The notes: generated by a model not told the origin, from the letters alone. A DNA stretch of 64,000 nt from Pseudomonas sp. Root71 (GCF_001429045.1 NZ_LMHY01000003.1:149634-213633); one strand, 5' to 3'. Counted from the first letter of the stretch, positions 1-8,395 are shown. Program-made: numbers and translations.

Positions 1-158
1 CCGTGACCGCCACCGCCTCCACCGCTACCACCACCGCCGCTGCCGCCATCTTTGGCATACACGCTGGAGAAACTACTGATGTAATCGGGCACCAGGACAG
101 TCGATGCCGACAGGACCCCGCCTATTGCCAGAGCCAACAAACATTTCTTGAGCAGCAT
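1..158 (-). CDS. Gly-rich secreted protein, partial
   Basis: The C-terminal part lies beyond the window. The start at 158 is chosen because a strong ribosome site (GGAGGTG, 163-169) precedes it. The visible 52 residues begin with a basic and hydrophobic signal peptide (MLLKKCLLALAIGGVLSAS), followed by a short spacer and then a run of Gly with scattered Ser and a His. I do not recognise the family. It is probably exported and low in complexity. The palindrome at 329-345 lies in its upstream region, which it shares with the divergent kinase gene. Confidence 0.6.
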   Translation of the reverse strand, partial: MLLKKCLLALAIGGVLSASTVLVPDYISSFSSVYAKDGGSGGGGSGGGGGGH

Positions 159-328
159 GATGCACCTCCGTTTGGAGTTGCGTTTTCACCTCCGTATCGA
201 ACGCAATGTCCAGTGAGTTCCCGGCCGCCCATTGGAGCGGCCCGCCAACCGGCACGGCCATAAATCTGCAGCAACAATGAACCACTGCGGTTTCCGTACG
301 ATCCCTCGGAGCCAGCTGGAATCTTTGC

Positions 329-345
329 GTGGGAAATATTCCCAC
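329..345. promoter_or_regulatory. GGGAA-N3-TTCCC palindrome, site 1
   Basis: GTGGGAA, a 3-base spacer ATA, then TTCCCAC: perfect 7-base arms. It lies midway in the 358-base gap between the divergent genes that start at 158 (minus) and 517 (plus), about 170 bases from each. The same core occurs twice upstream of the DUF6502 gene near 6.5 kb. This looks like an operator for a dimeric regulator. The binding protein is not known. Confidence 0.55.
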
Positions 346-516
346 ACCACTTAGATTAGCCCTGTCAGCCCAAGTGTCAACGACCGGGTATCCGGTCCGG
401 GGCATGCGTTGAGCAGTCGGCCAAAAGCAGAAAGAGGACGCGGCAATAGCAAATGAGTGGCTATGCTTGGTTTGTTGCCAGGCTCTCCTGGCAACCCGTG
501 AAAGGAGGCGTTTGAA

Positions 517-1002
517 ATGCAACTCATCACGTTGAAAATCGAAAAGCCGGATGTGACGAACTTCATTCTGGGACAGACGCACTTCATCAAGTCCGTCGAG
601 GACATCCACGAAGCGCTGGTCAATACCGTGCCAGGGATCCAGTTTGGCATGGCCTTTTGTGAAGCCTCCGGCAAATGCCTGGTGCGATGGTCCGGCACCG
701 ATAACTCAATGATTGAACTTGCACAAAAGAATGCGAAAGCCATCGCCGCAGGCCATAGCTTCATCATTTTCCTGGGCGACGGTTTCTATCCGTTGAACGT
801 GTTGAACACCATCAAAATGGTTCCAGAGGTATGCCGTATTTTTTGTGCAACAGCCAATTCAACCGAAGTGATCCTCGCTGAAACGCAGCAAGGGCGAGCA
901 ATCCTGGGCGTAGTGGATGGCTTTTGTGCCAACGACATCGAAGGCGATGAAGACATCCTGTGGCGCAAGAACTTGCTGCGCCAGATTGGCTACAAGCAGT
1001 GA
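517..1002 (+). CDS. Adenosine-specific kinase (DUF355 family)
   Basis: The 161-residue product matches the small adenosine-specific kinase family (PF04008), first described in archaea. These enzymes transfer phosphate to adenosine and are unrelated to ribokinase-type adenosine kinases. The conserved block GDGFYPLNVLN, then VPEVCRIFCATAN, then the ILGVVDG segment at residues 88-139 is recognisable, and the length is normal for the family. The start is set by the strong site AAAGGAGG at 501-508. The gene stands alone, divergent from the Gly-rich protein gene. The physiological role in bacteria is uncertain; purine salvage is an inference. Confidence 0.8.
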   Translation: MQLITLKIEKPDVTNFILGQTHFIKSVEDIHEALVNTVPGIQFGMAFCEASGKCLVRWSGTDNSMIELAQKNAKAIAAGHSFIIFLGDGFYPLNVLNTIKMVPEVCRIFCATANSTEVILAETQQGRAILGVVDGFCANDIEGDEDILWRKNLLRQIGYKQ

Positions 1003-1324
1003 GTTGCAGAACGAACCCCACCCACGCTCAACCGGCGCATGGTATTCGGCGCATGACGCCCTGTTTGGGAGGCTGGCCTGAGCAGCCCCCTGATGTAACG
1101 AATCAAGTCAAAATGTTTACCTGCAGGGCAGATCCTTATACGATGAAGTCCGTTTCTACTGCTCTCCATCGGGCCTGAGCAGTCCGTGGTTACTATGCAT
1201 GAGAATGCGACTTAACAAATTGTGCTCTAAGGCCATGCAAGATTTTGCGCGGCAAACAAGCAAAAAACGTATAAAAGTTCATTCATTCATACAGTCAAAT
1301 AAAATAACATTGAGCACCTGAACG
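1003..1324. other. Intergenic gap before the first glycosyltransferase
   Basis: No gene is seen here. From about 1190 the sequence becomes AT-rich, which fits promoter sequence for the glycosyltransferase. A short direct repeat, GGCCTGAGCAG, occurs at 1075-1085 and 1172-1182. I see no T-tract terminator after the kinase gene. Confidence 0.4.
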
Positions 1325-2134
1325 ATGAACAACCCTGATTTACTGACTGAAAGCCCCAAAGCCTTCAGCATAGTTATAGTAAATTACAAAACACCAGAAA
1401 TCACCAAGATATGCCTGGACTTATTACACCAGCATTTTGGCAGCAACAGCGTTCCAGTATGGGTAGTTGATAACTATTCCGCCGACGAGAGCACTGAGTA
1501 TTTACGAACTCTTGACTGGATCAACTTGATCGAGCGCTCTATTTCCGAACCAGAAGCGGGACATATTGCGCATGGCAAGGCACTTGACCTTGTCTTGGAG
1601 CGAATAGACACCGATTATTTATTCCTGATGCACACCGATACATTTGTTTTCGACAAAAATGTATTTTCGATGATGCTGAATAAATGCCTGAAAAATCCAA
1701 ACGTCGTGGCCGTCGGTTGTGTCGAGCAAATAAACCGCGGCACCATGAGAACTGCGTGGCGCTTTAGCTCACGACTATTCAAGCATCACTTCAGACGCCT
1801 GAAAATCTCCATGGGATTGCGTTCAAGAGAACCAAAGCCGTACAAAGAAGTCTATTTGAAAAGCTTCTGCACATTGTGGAATTGCAAACTTGTAAAACAG
1901 CACAACATGCACTTTTCGATGGATGATCGCGTGCCTGGCTATACTCTTCAGGACCGCATGACCGCGCTGGGTTATATCGTAGAGATGATATCGCCGCGTA
2001 AAATCTTCAGTTATCTGGATCACATTCAGGCCGGCACTGTTGCAGCGGCTGGTGGCTATGATAAAACTCATAGACGAACCAAAATGTACAACAACATCCT
2101 TAAGCGTCTGAACAAGGATGACAGAACAAATTAA
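1325..2134 (+). CDS. Family-2-like glycosyltransferase, copy 1
   Basis: The 269-residue product has a GT-A nucleotide-sugar fold signature: a first strand FSIVIVNYKTPE near residue 14, VVDN at 47-50, and an acidic DxD-like stretch HTDTFVFD at 103-110 that should hold the metal and sugar nucleotide. No membrane segment is seen, so it is likely cytosolic or peripheral. It is strikingly similar to the product of 7534-8340 over its whole length, including long identical blocks such as WINLIER, GHIAHGKALD and IQAGTVAAAGGY or VQAGTVAAAGGY. The gene is clearly lower in GC than its neighbours. It is followed by an oxygenase gene 83 bases downstream. Acceptor and sugar are unknown; a surface glycan is a reasonable guess. 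Confidence 0.75.
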   Translation: MNNPDLLTESPKAFSIVIVNYKTPEITKICLDLLHQHFGSNSVPVWVVDNYSADESTEYLRTLDWINLIERSISEPEAGHIAHGKALDLVLERIDTDYLFLMHTDTFVFDKNVFSMMLNKCLKNPNVVAVGCVEQINRGTMRTAWRFSSRLFKHHFRRLKISMGLRSREPKPYKEVYLKSFCTLWNCKLVKQHNMHFSMDDRVPGYTLQDRMTALGYIVEMISPRKIFSYLDHIQAGTVAAAGGYDKTHRRTKMYNNILKRLNKDDRTN

Positions 2135-2217
2135 GCTACGAACAGACGCAACGAGCAGTGCATTCAACATTGCTCCAAGTCACCCACAAGTCTTTATATC
2201 AAGTTACTGGAGCGGTA

Positions 2218-3021
2218 ATGGCACCCATCACTCAAGCACTACCTATCACCCTGTCCCCGGAGCTTGATTTCGACCAAAATGCCGCCAGTGCCCTTGGTGC
2301 CTCGTTGACCGACCGCTATGTTCAGGCTACGCCATTTCCGCACATAGTCATCGATAACTTCTTGCACGAAGACCTGATTGCGAGCATCTGCTCGCACTTC
2401 CCGGTCGAACCAACCAACAATGAAATGCTCTACGAGCGCGGCTATAAAGGTCAACGCAAACGTCAAATCAGTCCCAACGAATGTGACCCTTTTTTGAAGA
2501 CTGTTTTCAATGCGTTTAACTCGGCCCCCATGTTGCAGTTTCTTGAAAAGCTCACAGGCATCGAAGGACTGATACCTGACCCCTACTTTAGCGGTGGTGG
2601 CCTGCACGAAACAAAAAGCGGTGGTTTCCTGGGGGTACACTCGGACTTCCGGCTCAACAAAAAACTTAATGTCGAGCGCAGACTGAATATCATCATTTAT
2701 CTGAATGAAGACTGGCAGGAGGAATACGGCGGCAACCTGGAACTTTGGGATGTCGGCATGAAGAACTGCCTTAAAAAAGTACTGCCCATTTACAATCGCT
2801 GCGTCATTTTCAACACAGACAAAGACAGTAATCATGGGCACCCGGAGCCTTTAACGACTCCAGAGCACATTACCCGCAGGTCTATCGCGCTTTATTACTA
2901 TACCGCGGGAACCATGGCGATCGATCCGGCACAAAGAAACAAGACCCACTACAAACCAAGGCCCAAGGATCGTTTAAGCCTGAAGTACTACATTAATAAA
3001 CTGATCAGGAAGAAAAACTGA
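2218..3021 (+). CDS. 2-oxoglutarate/Fe(II) oxygenase, prolyl-hydroxylase type
   Basis: The 267-residue product carries the double-stranded beta-helix iron site of this superfamily: HSD at residues 141-143, a distal histidine in NHGHPE (206 or 208), and an arginine in RRSIALYYY (220/221) that should bind 2-oxoglutarate. The fold resembles the PF13640 oxygenases that hydroxylate proline or small substrates. I chose the ATG at 2218, preceded by GGAG at 2209-2212, over an upstream start at 2158. It follows the glycosyltransferase gene on the same strand and shares its lower GC, so the two were probably acquired together and may modify the same molecule. The substrate is unknown. Confidence 0.7.
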   Translation: MAPITQALPITLSPELDFDQNAASALGASLTDRYVQATPFPHIVIDNFLHEDLIASICSHFPVEPTNNEMLYERGYKGQRKRQISPNECDPFLKTVFNAFNSAPMLQFLEKLTGIEGLIPDPYFSGGGLHETKSGGFLGVHSDFRLNKKLNVERRLNIIIYLNEDWQEEYGGNLELWDVGMKNCLKKVLPIYNRCVIFNTDKDSNHGHPEPLTTPEHITRRSIALYYYTAGTMAIDPAQRNKTHYKPRPKDRLSLKYYINKLIRKKN

Positions 3022-3113
3022 ACTGCAAAATGCCCGGGAGCGGACAATGACGTCATACCGCTGACCAGCAGGAACTGTCCCGGTATGCCGGTACGGCGGA
3101 TAACGGGCAGGAA

Positions 3114-3863
3114 TCAGAAAGCGTGGCTGAGCAACAGTCCGGCCTCGCCGTCCGGGCTGGCGTCGGAAAAACCCTTGACGGCATACAACTGAAACTTCCA
3201 CTCCTGATTGAGCTTGTGCGTAAGGAAGAGTGTGAGTTCCTTGATTTCGTCGCCGGTGGAAACAACTTTTTGCCGCCAGTCGTAGGACACACCCGCCGTG
3301 GTGCGCGCGAACACGGGCATGGCGAAGCCCAGGCCGGCGAATATCGGGTTGTCGAAGTCGGAGCCCGACGGGTCGCCGAACTTTTTCCAGCCCAGGGTCG
3401 CGAACCCGGTCACGGGACCGAAGGCTTTGGCGACATCGACCTGGGCGGAATAGTCGGTTTTGCCGGTGCCCAGGCACTCGTCTTCATCGGCGGTGGGCAA
3501 CTTGACCTTGCCGATCAGGTCCACGAACAGCCCGCCAACGCTGCCGTCAAGCACGGCATAGTCGGCACCGGCAACGGTGTCGCCCAGACCGCTTTCCACC
3601 TTGCCGCAACCGCCGGGCAGCGGTTCGCCGCCAGGGCCGACCGAAGGATTGGTGATGCGTAGCCAGGGCACGGTGAGCTTGTAGGTCATGGGACCGGTTT
3701 CGTATCTGCCCACCAGCGGGACGTACCAGGTTTCGGACGTAGTACCGGTGCCATAGTCGCCCCGGGAGTAGTCGGTTCCGATCGAGGTCGTGAAGGTATC
3801 GGCCAAGGCCGGCAAGGCCAGGCTGGCAAGCCAACCGACGAGCAGGATGCGCTTGGGATCCAT
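3114..3863 (-). CDS. Outer-membrane beta-barrel protein, transporter-like
   Basis: The 249-residue product has a signal peptide ending near ALA-DTF (residue 22) and then alternating amphipathic strands. It ends in Phe (LLSHAF), as expected for a barrel inserted by the Bam machinery. The start at 3863 is supported by GAGGTG just upstream; an in-frame ATG at 3902 has no such site. It lies 102 bases downstream of the DUF5666 gene on the same strand, so it may belong to the DUF6502-DUF5666 unit. The cargo is unknown. A role in surface display or export of the neighbouring repeat protein is only a guess. Confidence 0.6.
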   Translation of the reverse strand: MDPKRILLVGWLASLALPALADTFTTSIGTDYSRGDYGTGTTSETWYVPLVGRYETGPMTYKLTVPWLRITNPSVGPGGEPLPGGCGKVESGLGDTVAGADYAVLDGSVGGLFVDLIGKVKLPTADEDECLGTGKTDYSAQVDVAKAFGPVTGFATLGWKKFGDPSGSDFDNPIFAGLGFAMPVFARTTAGVSYDWRQKVVSTGDEIKELTLFLTHKLNQEWKFQLYAVKGFSDASPDGEAGLLLSHAF

Positions 3864-3965
3864 GTTCACCTCGTGTCTGGCGTCATCGAAGTTCACACGC
3901 ATGTTTTGTTGCGTGACTTACCCAGACTAGTTACTTATGACGAAAGTGCATCATGGCTGCGCTGC

Positions 3966-5597
3966 TTAACCCGACCTGCCGGAGTGATCGATTTTTTCAG
4001 CTGGCTCCACTTTCTCGACTTTTTCTGGCCGATCAACTTTTTCGATCTTCTCAACTTTTTCCGGCCGATCGACTTTCTCAACCTTCTCTGGCCGATCAAC
4101 CTTCTCGACTTTCTCCGGACGTTCTACCTTCTCTACTTTCTCTACCCGCTCTACCCTCTCCACTTTCTCGACTTTACCGGATTGATCGACCTTCTCGACT
4201 CGCTCTGACTTGCCAGACTTGTCCACATCAACGCGCTCTATCTTGTCGCCACCGCCATGACTGTCACCGCCCCCGTGGCGGGTATCGTCGATGACACTGC
4301 CTGTACTCTCGGAGCGGCCGCTCCTGTCACTGCCCGAGTTTCCCGAACCCCGCGAACTGCCGGAATTGCCGGAATTGCCGGAGTCTCCGGAGTTTCCTGA
4401 GCCACTTGAGCCGCTCGAGTTGCCCGAGCCACTTGAGTCGTCGGTGTCTTGCTCGCTGGAACCGAGTCGTCCGTGCCGGTTGCTGGCGGGCGAATCGGAG
4501 CGCTCGCGAGGCAATTCGATCCGCGTTGCCTGCACCTCCCGCGCGCCGGTGAACACGCCGTTGATCCGCACGCGTCGATCCAGACCCAGCTGCGAAGCCT
4601 GCACACCGACAAACACGGTGTCGTGCGCCAGCGTCACATTAAAGCCGCCCACCACCAGATGGCGGTCCTGCCGGCCCTGTACCAGCCCCTCGATCACCGC
4701 ATTGTGTGCCCGGCCAATGAAAGGCAGGCTCGGATCGGGGCGGCTTTGGTTCACGTCCAGCTCGCGACCGGACCAGTGGCCGCGCACCAGCATTTCCTGC
4801 GCCGGGCCTGGGTGATTGCTGAGCTTGAGCCCCTGGAGATAGCCGCTGCGATCCACCGGGCCGATGGCACTGGCCTCCTTGAGGCCGGGCGCCCGATCGA
4901 TGCGACTAGCCACCACTTCGCCACGAGCATCGCGCAGCCCGCTGACCCGTACGGGATCACCCGGGCGCAGACCGGCAGCGACCTGGGCACCCTTGGCCAG
5001 GCGTACCGGCTGCCCCATGACACGCATGGGCATGGAATCGCGCGGCAGCGCTGTCAAAGGACCTTCGTAGGCGTGCAGGATAGAAATGCGTCCGGCCTCC
5101 AGACCGCGCCGGGAGTTGAACGCTTGCACGGCAACCACTTGGCCTATCGCCAGGCGGGTACTGGAACTGGCGATACCGTTCTCGCTGACAGGAACGTTGT
5201 TGTTGAAGTGCACTTCCACGCCATTGACGCAGATCGAGGCGAACCCGGTGATGGTGCCGACAATGCCGGTGCCACCGACTCCTCCGTTATCGTCGCTGAT
5301 GCCTGTCCCCCCCACGCCGCCTGCAACGGCCCCGGTGCCGCCAATGCCGCCAGGGCGTTTTTTCAACGGTGCGCCGGTACCACCGACTCCACCGTTGTCG
5401 GCGTCGATCCCGGTACCGCCCATGCCGCCAGGCGCTGCGCCCGTACCGCCGGTGCCCCCTGGTGCCTGGATGACCGGCACTTCGCTGGTGCCCGCGTCAT
5501 TCTGGCTGACACAGGCTGGGGCGGCTTGCAGCACAATCGCAAACCCGAGGCCCAGAACGAGGGCGATTGCACGAATCAGGCGCAATTTGACGGTCAT
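3966..5597 (-). CDS. Exported DUF5666 protein with Gly-rich and EKV/RPEK repeats
   Basis: The 543-residue product has four parts. A signal peptide comes first (to about residue 25, ...LQAAPAC). A Gly-rich region follows at about 45-115, with repeated GG(V/M/I)GGTG units separated by ADNGG or APG linkers. A beta-rich core at about 115-370 has DUF5666-like segments (VNGVEVHF, IGQVVAVQAF, VRISGL-like strands). Then come a Ser/Gly linker and a C-terminal tail of tandem VEKVDRPEK-type units. Its start overlaps the end of the DUF6502 gene by four bases (ATGA), so translation is coupled. The Cys in APAC could suggest lipidation but is not a clean lipobox. Function is unknown; a surface or matrix protein fits the composition. 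Confidence 0.65.
   Translation of the reverse strand: MTVKLRLIRAIALVLGLGFAIVLQAAPACVSQNDAGTSEVPVIQAPGGTGGTGAAPGGMGGTGIDADNGGVGGTGAPLKKRPGGIGGTGAVAGGVGGTGISDDNGGVGGTGIVGTITGFASICVNGVEVHFNNNVPVSENGIASSSTRLAIGQVVAVQAFNSRRGLEAGRISILHAYEGPLTALPRDSMPMRVMGQPVRLAKGAQVAAGLRPGDPVRVSGLRDARGEVVASRIDRAPGLKEASAIGPVDRSGYLQGLKLSNHPGPAQEMLVRGHWSGRELDVNQSRPDPSLPFIGRAHNAVIEGLVQGRQDRHLVVGGFNVTLAHDTVFVGVQASQLGLDRRVRINGVFTGAREVQATRIELPRERSDSPASNRHGRLGSSEQDTDDSSGSGNSSGSSGSGNSGDSGNSGNSGSSRGSGNSGSDRSGRSESTGSVIDDTRHGGGDSHGGGDKIERVDVDKSGKSERVEKVDQSGKVEKVERVERVEKVEKVERPEKVEKVDRPEKVEKVDRPEKVEKIEKVDRPEKVEKVEPAEKIDHSGRSG
3975..4230 (-). repeat. Tandem VEKV(D/E)RPEK coding repeats
   Basis: This stretch encodes the C-terminal tail of the DUF5666 protein as near-identical short units: VEKVDRPEK three times, one VEKVERPEK, and shorter VEKVER units. 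In DNA the plus strand shows repeated CTTCTC/CGACTTT-type blocks with occasional TGGCCGATC or CCGGCCGATC variants. The near-identity suggests expansion and contraction by slipped pairing. The tail is strongly charged and probably extended or coiled. Confidence 0.75.
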
Positions 5598-6436
5598 GAT
5601 TCAGGAGCTTTTGGTGAATTGGGATCGGAAGCTTCAGTGTAGAAGTACAGGCCGACCGTGATGCGCTGGCGCGGCTCAAGGCTGGGCAGGTCCCGGAATT
5701 CCAGTTCGGCGGCGAGTCGGTTGAAGCTCAACAGGGCCTGCATTCCCTCGCTGGCCACGGCCTCGCGCAACGCCTCGACGCTCATCGGGGCCAATGCATC
5801 ATAGTGGACACTGCGTTCAAAAAAGGCCGGGCCTTCGCTGCTCAGGTTGTGTACCGCAGCGCAGGCATGATCATGCAGATTATGCCCCAGGTAAGCCGCT
5901 TTCTCATCGAAGCCCTTTTGTGGCACGAAGGCCTGGGCTTCAAGGTGCACGCGCTCTTTTTCGTCGAGGCGCACGATCCCCAGGCGCAGCCACTCGTCCA
6001 ACACCACCCGTGCCCTGATATCCGTGCTGACCTTCGCCACCAGGGCGTCAAAGGAACGGTCGCCACCGACACTGGCCAATCGAGGCAGTGGCTGTGGCTG
6101 GCCGGCGTCGTTGCAAAAGGGCGCGCTGGCCCAGGCGTTGACCAGTTGCGCACCGAACGTGATGTTTTCCGGAAGCGTGGAAGCAGCCGGATCGCCGGTA
6201 TTGCGCAGGCGCCGTACATCCTTGCGATGCACACCGGTGAGCAGGCTGATGCGGCTGTCGCTCGGCGCCTTCTCGCCCAGGCGAAACTCACGGTCCGCCA
6301 CTTCGACGAAAACCTCCTTGAGCAGGTCGGCAAACACCAGGTAGGTGACGCCTTTGCGCAGCATCAGGCGCACCAGCGGCTGCATGACATGCCGCAAGGC
6401 TTTGAGGAGCGAGGTGGGCAGCGTGGATGATTGCAT
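5594..6436 (-). CDS. DUF6502 family protein, possible DNA-binding regulator
   Basis: The 280-residue product matches the uncharacterised DUF6502 family. Residues 59-78 (SDSRISLLTGVHRKDVRRLR) read as a helix-turn-helix-like segment, and the rest is mixed alpha/beta with no membrane segment, so it is probably cytosolic. Its last four bases overlap the DUF5666 start. Upstream, a TATACT -10 on the minus strand (6464-6469) sits beside the palindrome at 6476-6490, and a second, perfect palindrome lies at 6566-6586. Autoregulation of the operon by this protein is an inference from that layout. Confidence 0.65.
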   Translation of the reverse strand: MQSSTLPTSLLKALRHVMQPLVRLMLRKGVTYLVFADLLKEVFVEVADREFRLGEKAPSDSRISLLTGVHRKDVRRLRNTGDPAASTLPENITFGAQLVNAWASAPFCNDAGQPQPLPRLASVGGDRSFDALVAKVSTDIRARVVLDEWLRLGIVRLDEKERVHLEAQAFVPQKGFDEKAAYLGHNLHDHACAAVHNLSSEGPAFFERSVHYDALAPMSVEALREAVASEGMQALLSFNRLAAELEFRDLPSLEPRQRITVGLYFYTEASDPNSPKAPES

Positions 6437-6475
6437 TCAGCGAATTCCTGGGTAGATAACCCCAGTATAGCCGCG

Positions 6476-6490
6476 TGGGAAATAATCCCA
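6476..6490. promoter_or_regulatory. GGGAA-N3-WTCCC palindrome, site 2
   Basis: TGGGAAATAATCCCA matches the core of site 1 with one arm mismatch. It lies directly upstream of the minus-strand -10 candidate TATACT (6464-6469) of the DUF6502 gene, over the -10/-35 spacer, where a bound repressor would block polymerase. Confidence 0.55.
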
Positions 6491-6565
6491 TGAATTTACA
6501 AAGCGCGGTGCCAACGCAATACCCGTTGCAATCCGGGAACATCTTGGGAGAAGCCTGAATTTCAT

Positions 6566-6586
6566 GCGCGGGAATTATTCCCGCGC
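6566..6586. promoter_or_regulatory. GGGAA-N3-TTCCC palindrome, site 3
   Basis: GCGCGGGAA, spacer TTA, then TTCCCGCGC: perfect 9-base arms, the best of the three copies. It lies 76 bases upstream of site 2, between the DUF6502 gene and the end of the membrane-protein gene. No T tract follows, so it is not a plain terminator. Confidence 0.55.
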
Positions 6587-6634
6587 AATGAAGCTAGCCC
6601 GAGTTTACAGGGATGAAATACGCTCTGTCGGGCG

Positions 6635-7207
6635 CTACCCCGGTACCGAGGATTTTTGCGCACCGACACTGCCCGCCCTGCCGGCGACTGCCAGTGCCAC
6701 ACAACAAGCCAGTAACGAGAATGCGGCGAATGCGCCCATCACATGCAGGTAAGGCAACACGTGATTCCAGGCTCGAGCCACCCCCAGGAAAGCGGCGAAC
6801 AGCCAACCGCTCATGGAAAGCGCCCCCAACAGGGCGAGTCGCGTGCGGCCTGCACTGCGCAGTGCGACGAAGGGAGCCTTTTGCAGCAGTGGGAAGCCGA
6901 CTCGATGCAACAGTGCACCGTTGAGGCTCAACAGTGCGACGACCGTCACCTTGGCCCAGAGTTTCTGATTGAGCAGATACGCCTCGCCTTCATAGAGATA
7001 ACCCTGAAGCACCAGCAACAGCCCGCTTGCCCATAGAGCCAGCAATGCGAGGCTGACAATTTTCTGGGTTTCATCGAGGTATTCAAGCCTCGCCTGGTCC
7101 AGTAATTCCTTGCGCCAACTCCAAAGCTTGTGATCCGCCTGCAACACCCTCCCCAGGGCAATACACGTAGCGAGCAGATGACCGTACACGAGAAGCATTT
7201 TGAGCAT
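6635..7207 (-). CDS. Small inner-membrane protein, unknown function
   Basis: The 190-residue product has four or five hydrophobic helices (about residues 1-20, 48-70, 83-102, 124-146 and 152-176) with short polar loops. An N-terminal His (YGH) and several Arg near helix ends are visible. It resembles DUF2214-type membrane proteins in layout, but I cannot assign it. It lies upstream of the DUF6502 operon on the same strand, separated by 198 bases that hold two palindromes, so it is probably transcribed on its own. Confidence 0.55.
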   Translation of the reverse strand: MLKMLLVYGHLLATCIALGRVLQADHKLWSWRKELLDQARLEYLDETQKIVSLALLALWASGLLLVLQGYLYEGEAYLLNQKLWAKVTVVALLSLNGALLHRVGFPLLQKAPFVALRSAGRTRLALLGALSMSGWLFAAFLGVARAWNHVLPYLHVMGAFAAFSLLACCVALAVAGRAGSVGAQKSSVPG

Positions 7208-7533
7208 TGCCTTGACCTTATTATTGTTTTGGCGCGGCGTTCCCTGCTTCGCTGACTTGAAAACGAATGATACAAATTTGCAATTGCGCTTTCAAGACAA
7301 AAGCCAAATAACATTTGGCAGCACCAACCGCCATACGACTTTCGTCGAACATGAAGCCGGTCATTCCCGTGGCGGATAATCGCCCGCTACACCCGCAGCG
7401 GCGAGGTGCGCACGGGCTCGTTCGAGGCGTCAGGCAGCGATAGCCAGCGTCTGTGTCGTGCAGGTGAAATTAAGCTTGGGCTAAGGTTGTCTCGTTAGTC
7501 TTCGACACTTTCGGGTAGTCGAGCATTTCGAAG
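7208..7533. other. Intergenic gap before the second glycosyltransferase
   Basis: It should hold the divergent promoters of the membrane protein and the glycosyltransferase. The plus-strand stretch from about 7340 to 7499 is high in GC and open in one frame, and could be a gene remnant, but I recognise no family. Confidence 0.35.
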
Positions 7534-8340
7534 ATGGGCTGTGTCGATACAAGCGCCAAACCTCCGTTCAGCATCGTTCTGGTTAATTACAAAACCCCCG
7601 AGCTCACCAGGATCTGCCTGGAGCTGTTGCAGGAGCCTGCACAAAAATCAGGTATTGCGGTCTGGGTGGTCGATAACGGTTCGGCGGACGCCAGCGTCGA
7701 GTATTTGCGCTCACTGGACTGGATCAACCTGATCGAGCGCGATGCCCCCGCCAAAGAACCGGGGCACATCGCCCATGGCAAAGCGCTGGACATGGCGCTG
7801 GCCAGAATCAATACCGACTACCTGTTCCTGATGCACACCGACACGTTCATCTTCGATGCAAACGTCTTTGCGATGATGATGGACTACTGCACCAAGGATC
7901 AAAACGTCATCGCGGTCGGTTGCACCGAGCAACTCAACCGCGGACTGCCAAGGACCGTGTGGCGCTTCACTTCACGCCTGTTCAAGCACCACTACCGACG
8001 CCTGAAGCAATCGCTGGGCCTGCGCTCGAAAGACCCGAAGCCCTACCGGGAAACCCACTTGAAAAGCTTTTGCACGTTATGGAATGGCAGGCTGATCAAG
8101 CAGCGCGGTTTGCATTTTCAGATCGATGACCGTGTGCCCGGTTATGAGCTGCAAGACCGCGTGATCGGGCTTGGCTACAAAGTCGTGTTTCTTTCGCCCG
8201 GCAAAATATTCAAGTACCTGGACCACGTCCAGGCCGGCACCGTCGCCGCTGCTGGCGGCTATGGCCAGAATCACCGGCGGACCAAGATGTACCAGGACAT
8301 TCTCAAGCGCTTCGGTACAACCAACTCCTCAATGCCTTGA
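7534..8340 (+). CDS. Family-2-like glycosyltransferase, copy 2
   Basis: The 268-residue product is a close paralogue of the enzyme encoded at 1325-2134. It shares the FSIVLVNYKTPE first strand, VVDNGSAD, the HTDTFIFD acidic motif and long identical blocks through to the C-terminal HRRTKMY. Unlike copy 1 it has the high GC of its surroundings, so it is probably the older resident copy. It stands alone, with no oxygenase partner, and ends at a bidirectional terminator. The ribosome site is weak (CGAAG). Acceptor and sugar donor are unknown. Confidence 0.75.
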   Translation: MGCVDTSAKPPFSIVLVNYKTPELTRICLELLQEPAQKSGIAVWVVDNGSADASVEYLRSLDWINLIERDAPAKEPGHIAHGKALDMALARINTDYLFLMHTDTFIFDANVFAMMMDYCTKDQNVIAVGCTEQLNRGLPRTVWRFTSRLFKHHYRRLKQSLGLRSKDPKPYRETHLKSFCTLWNGRLIKQRGLHFQIDDRVPGYELQDRVIGLGYKVVFLSPGKIFKYLDHVQAGTVAAAGGYGQNHRRTKMYQDILKRFGTTNSSMP

Positions 8341-8356
8341 ACAAGCCCGCGCCTAC

Positions 8357-8395
8357 AAAAAAGCCCACTGACCGTCGCCGGTTCAGTGGGCTTTT
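8357..8395. terminator. Bidirectional rho-independent terminator
   Basis: The arms AAAAGCCCACTGA and TCAGTGGGCTTTT form a perfect 13-base stem around an 11-base loop, with A and T tracts on the two sides. It sits between the convergent glycosyltransferase and cytochrome genes and can serve both. A near copy lies at 10583-10624. Confidence 0.85.

Noticed and set aside
1075..1182. GGCCTGAGCAG direct repeat
   Set aside because: Two imperfectly placed 11-base copies with no flanking structure; not enough to call an element.
3975..4230. Regular short repeats that could suggest a CRISPR array
   Set aside because: The periodicity is a multiple of three, in frame with the DUF5666 gene, with no unique spacers and no cas genes.
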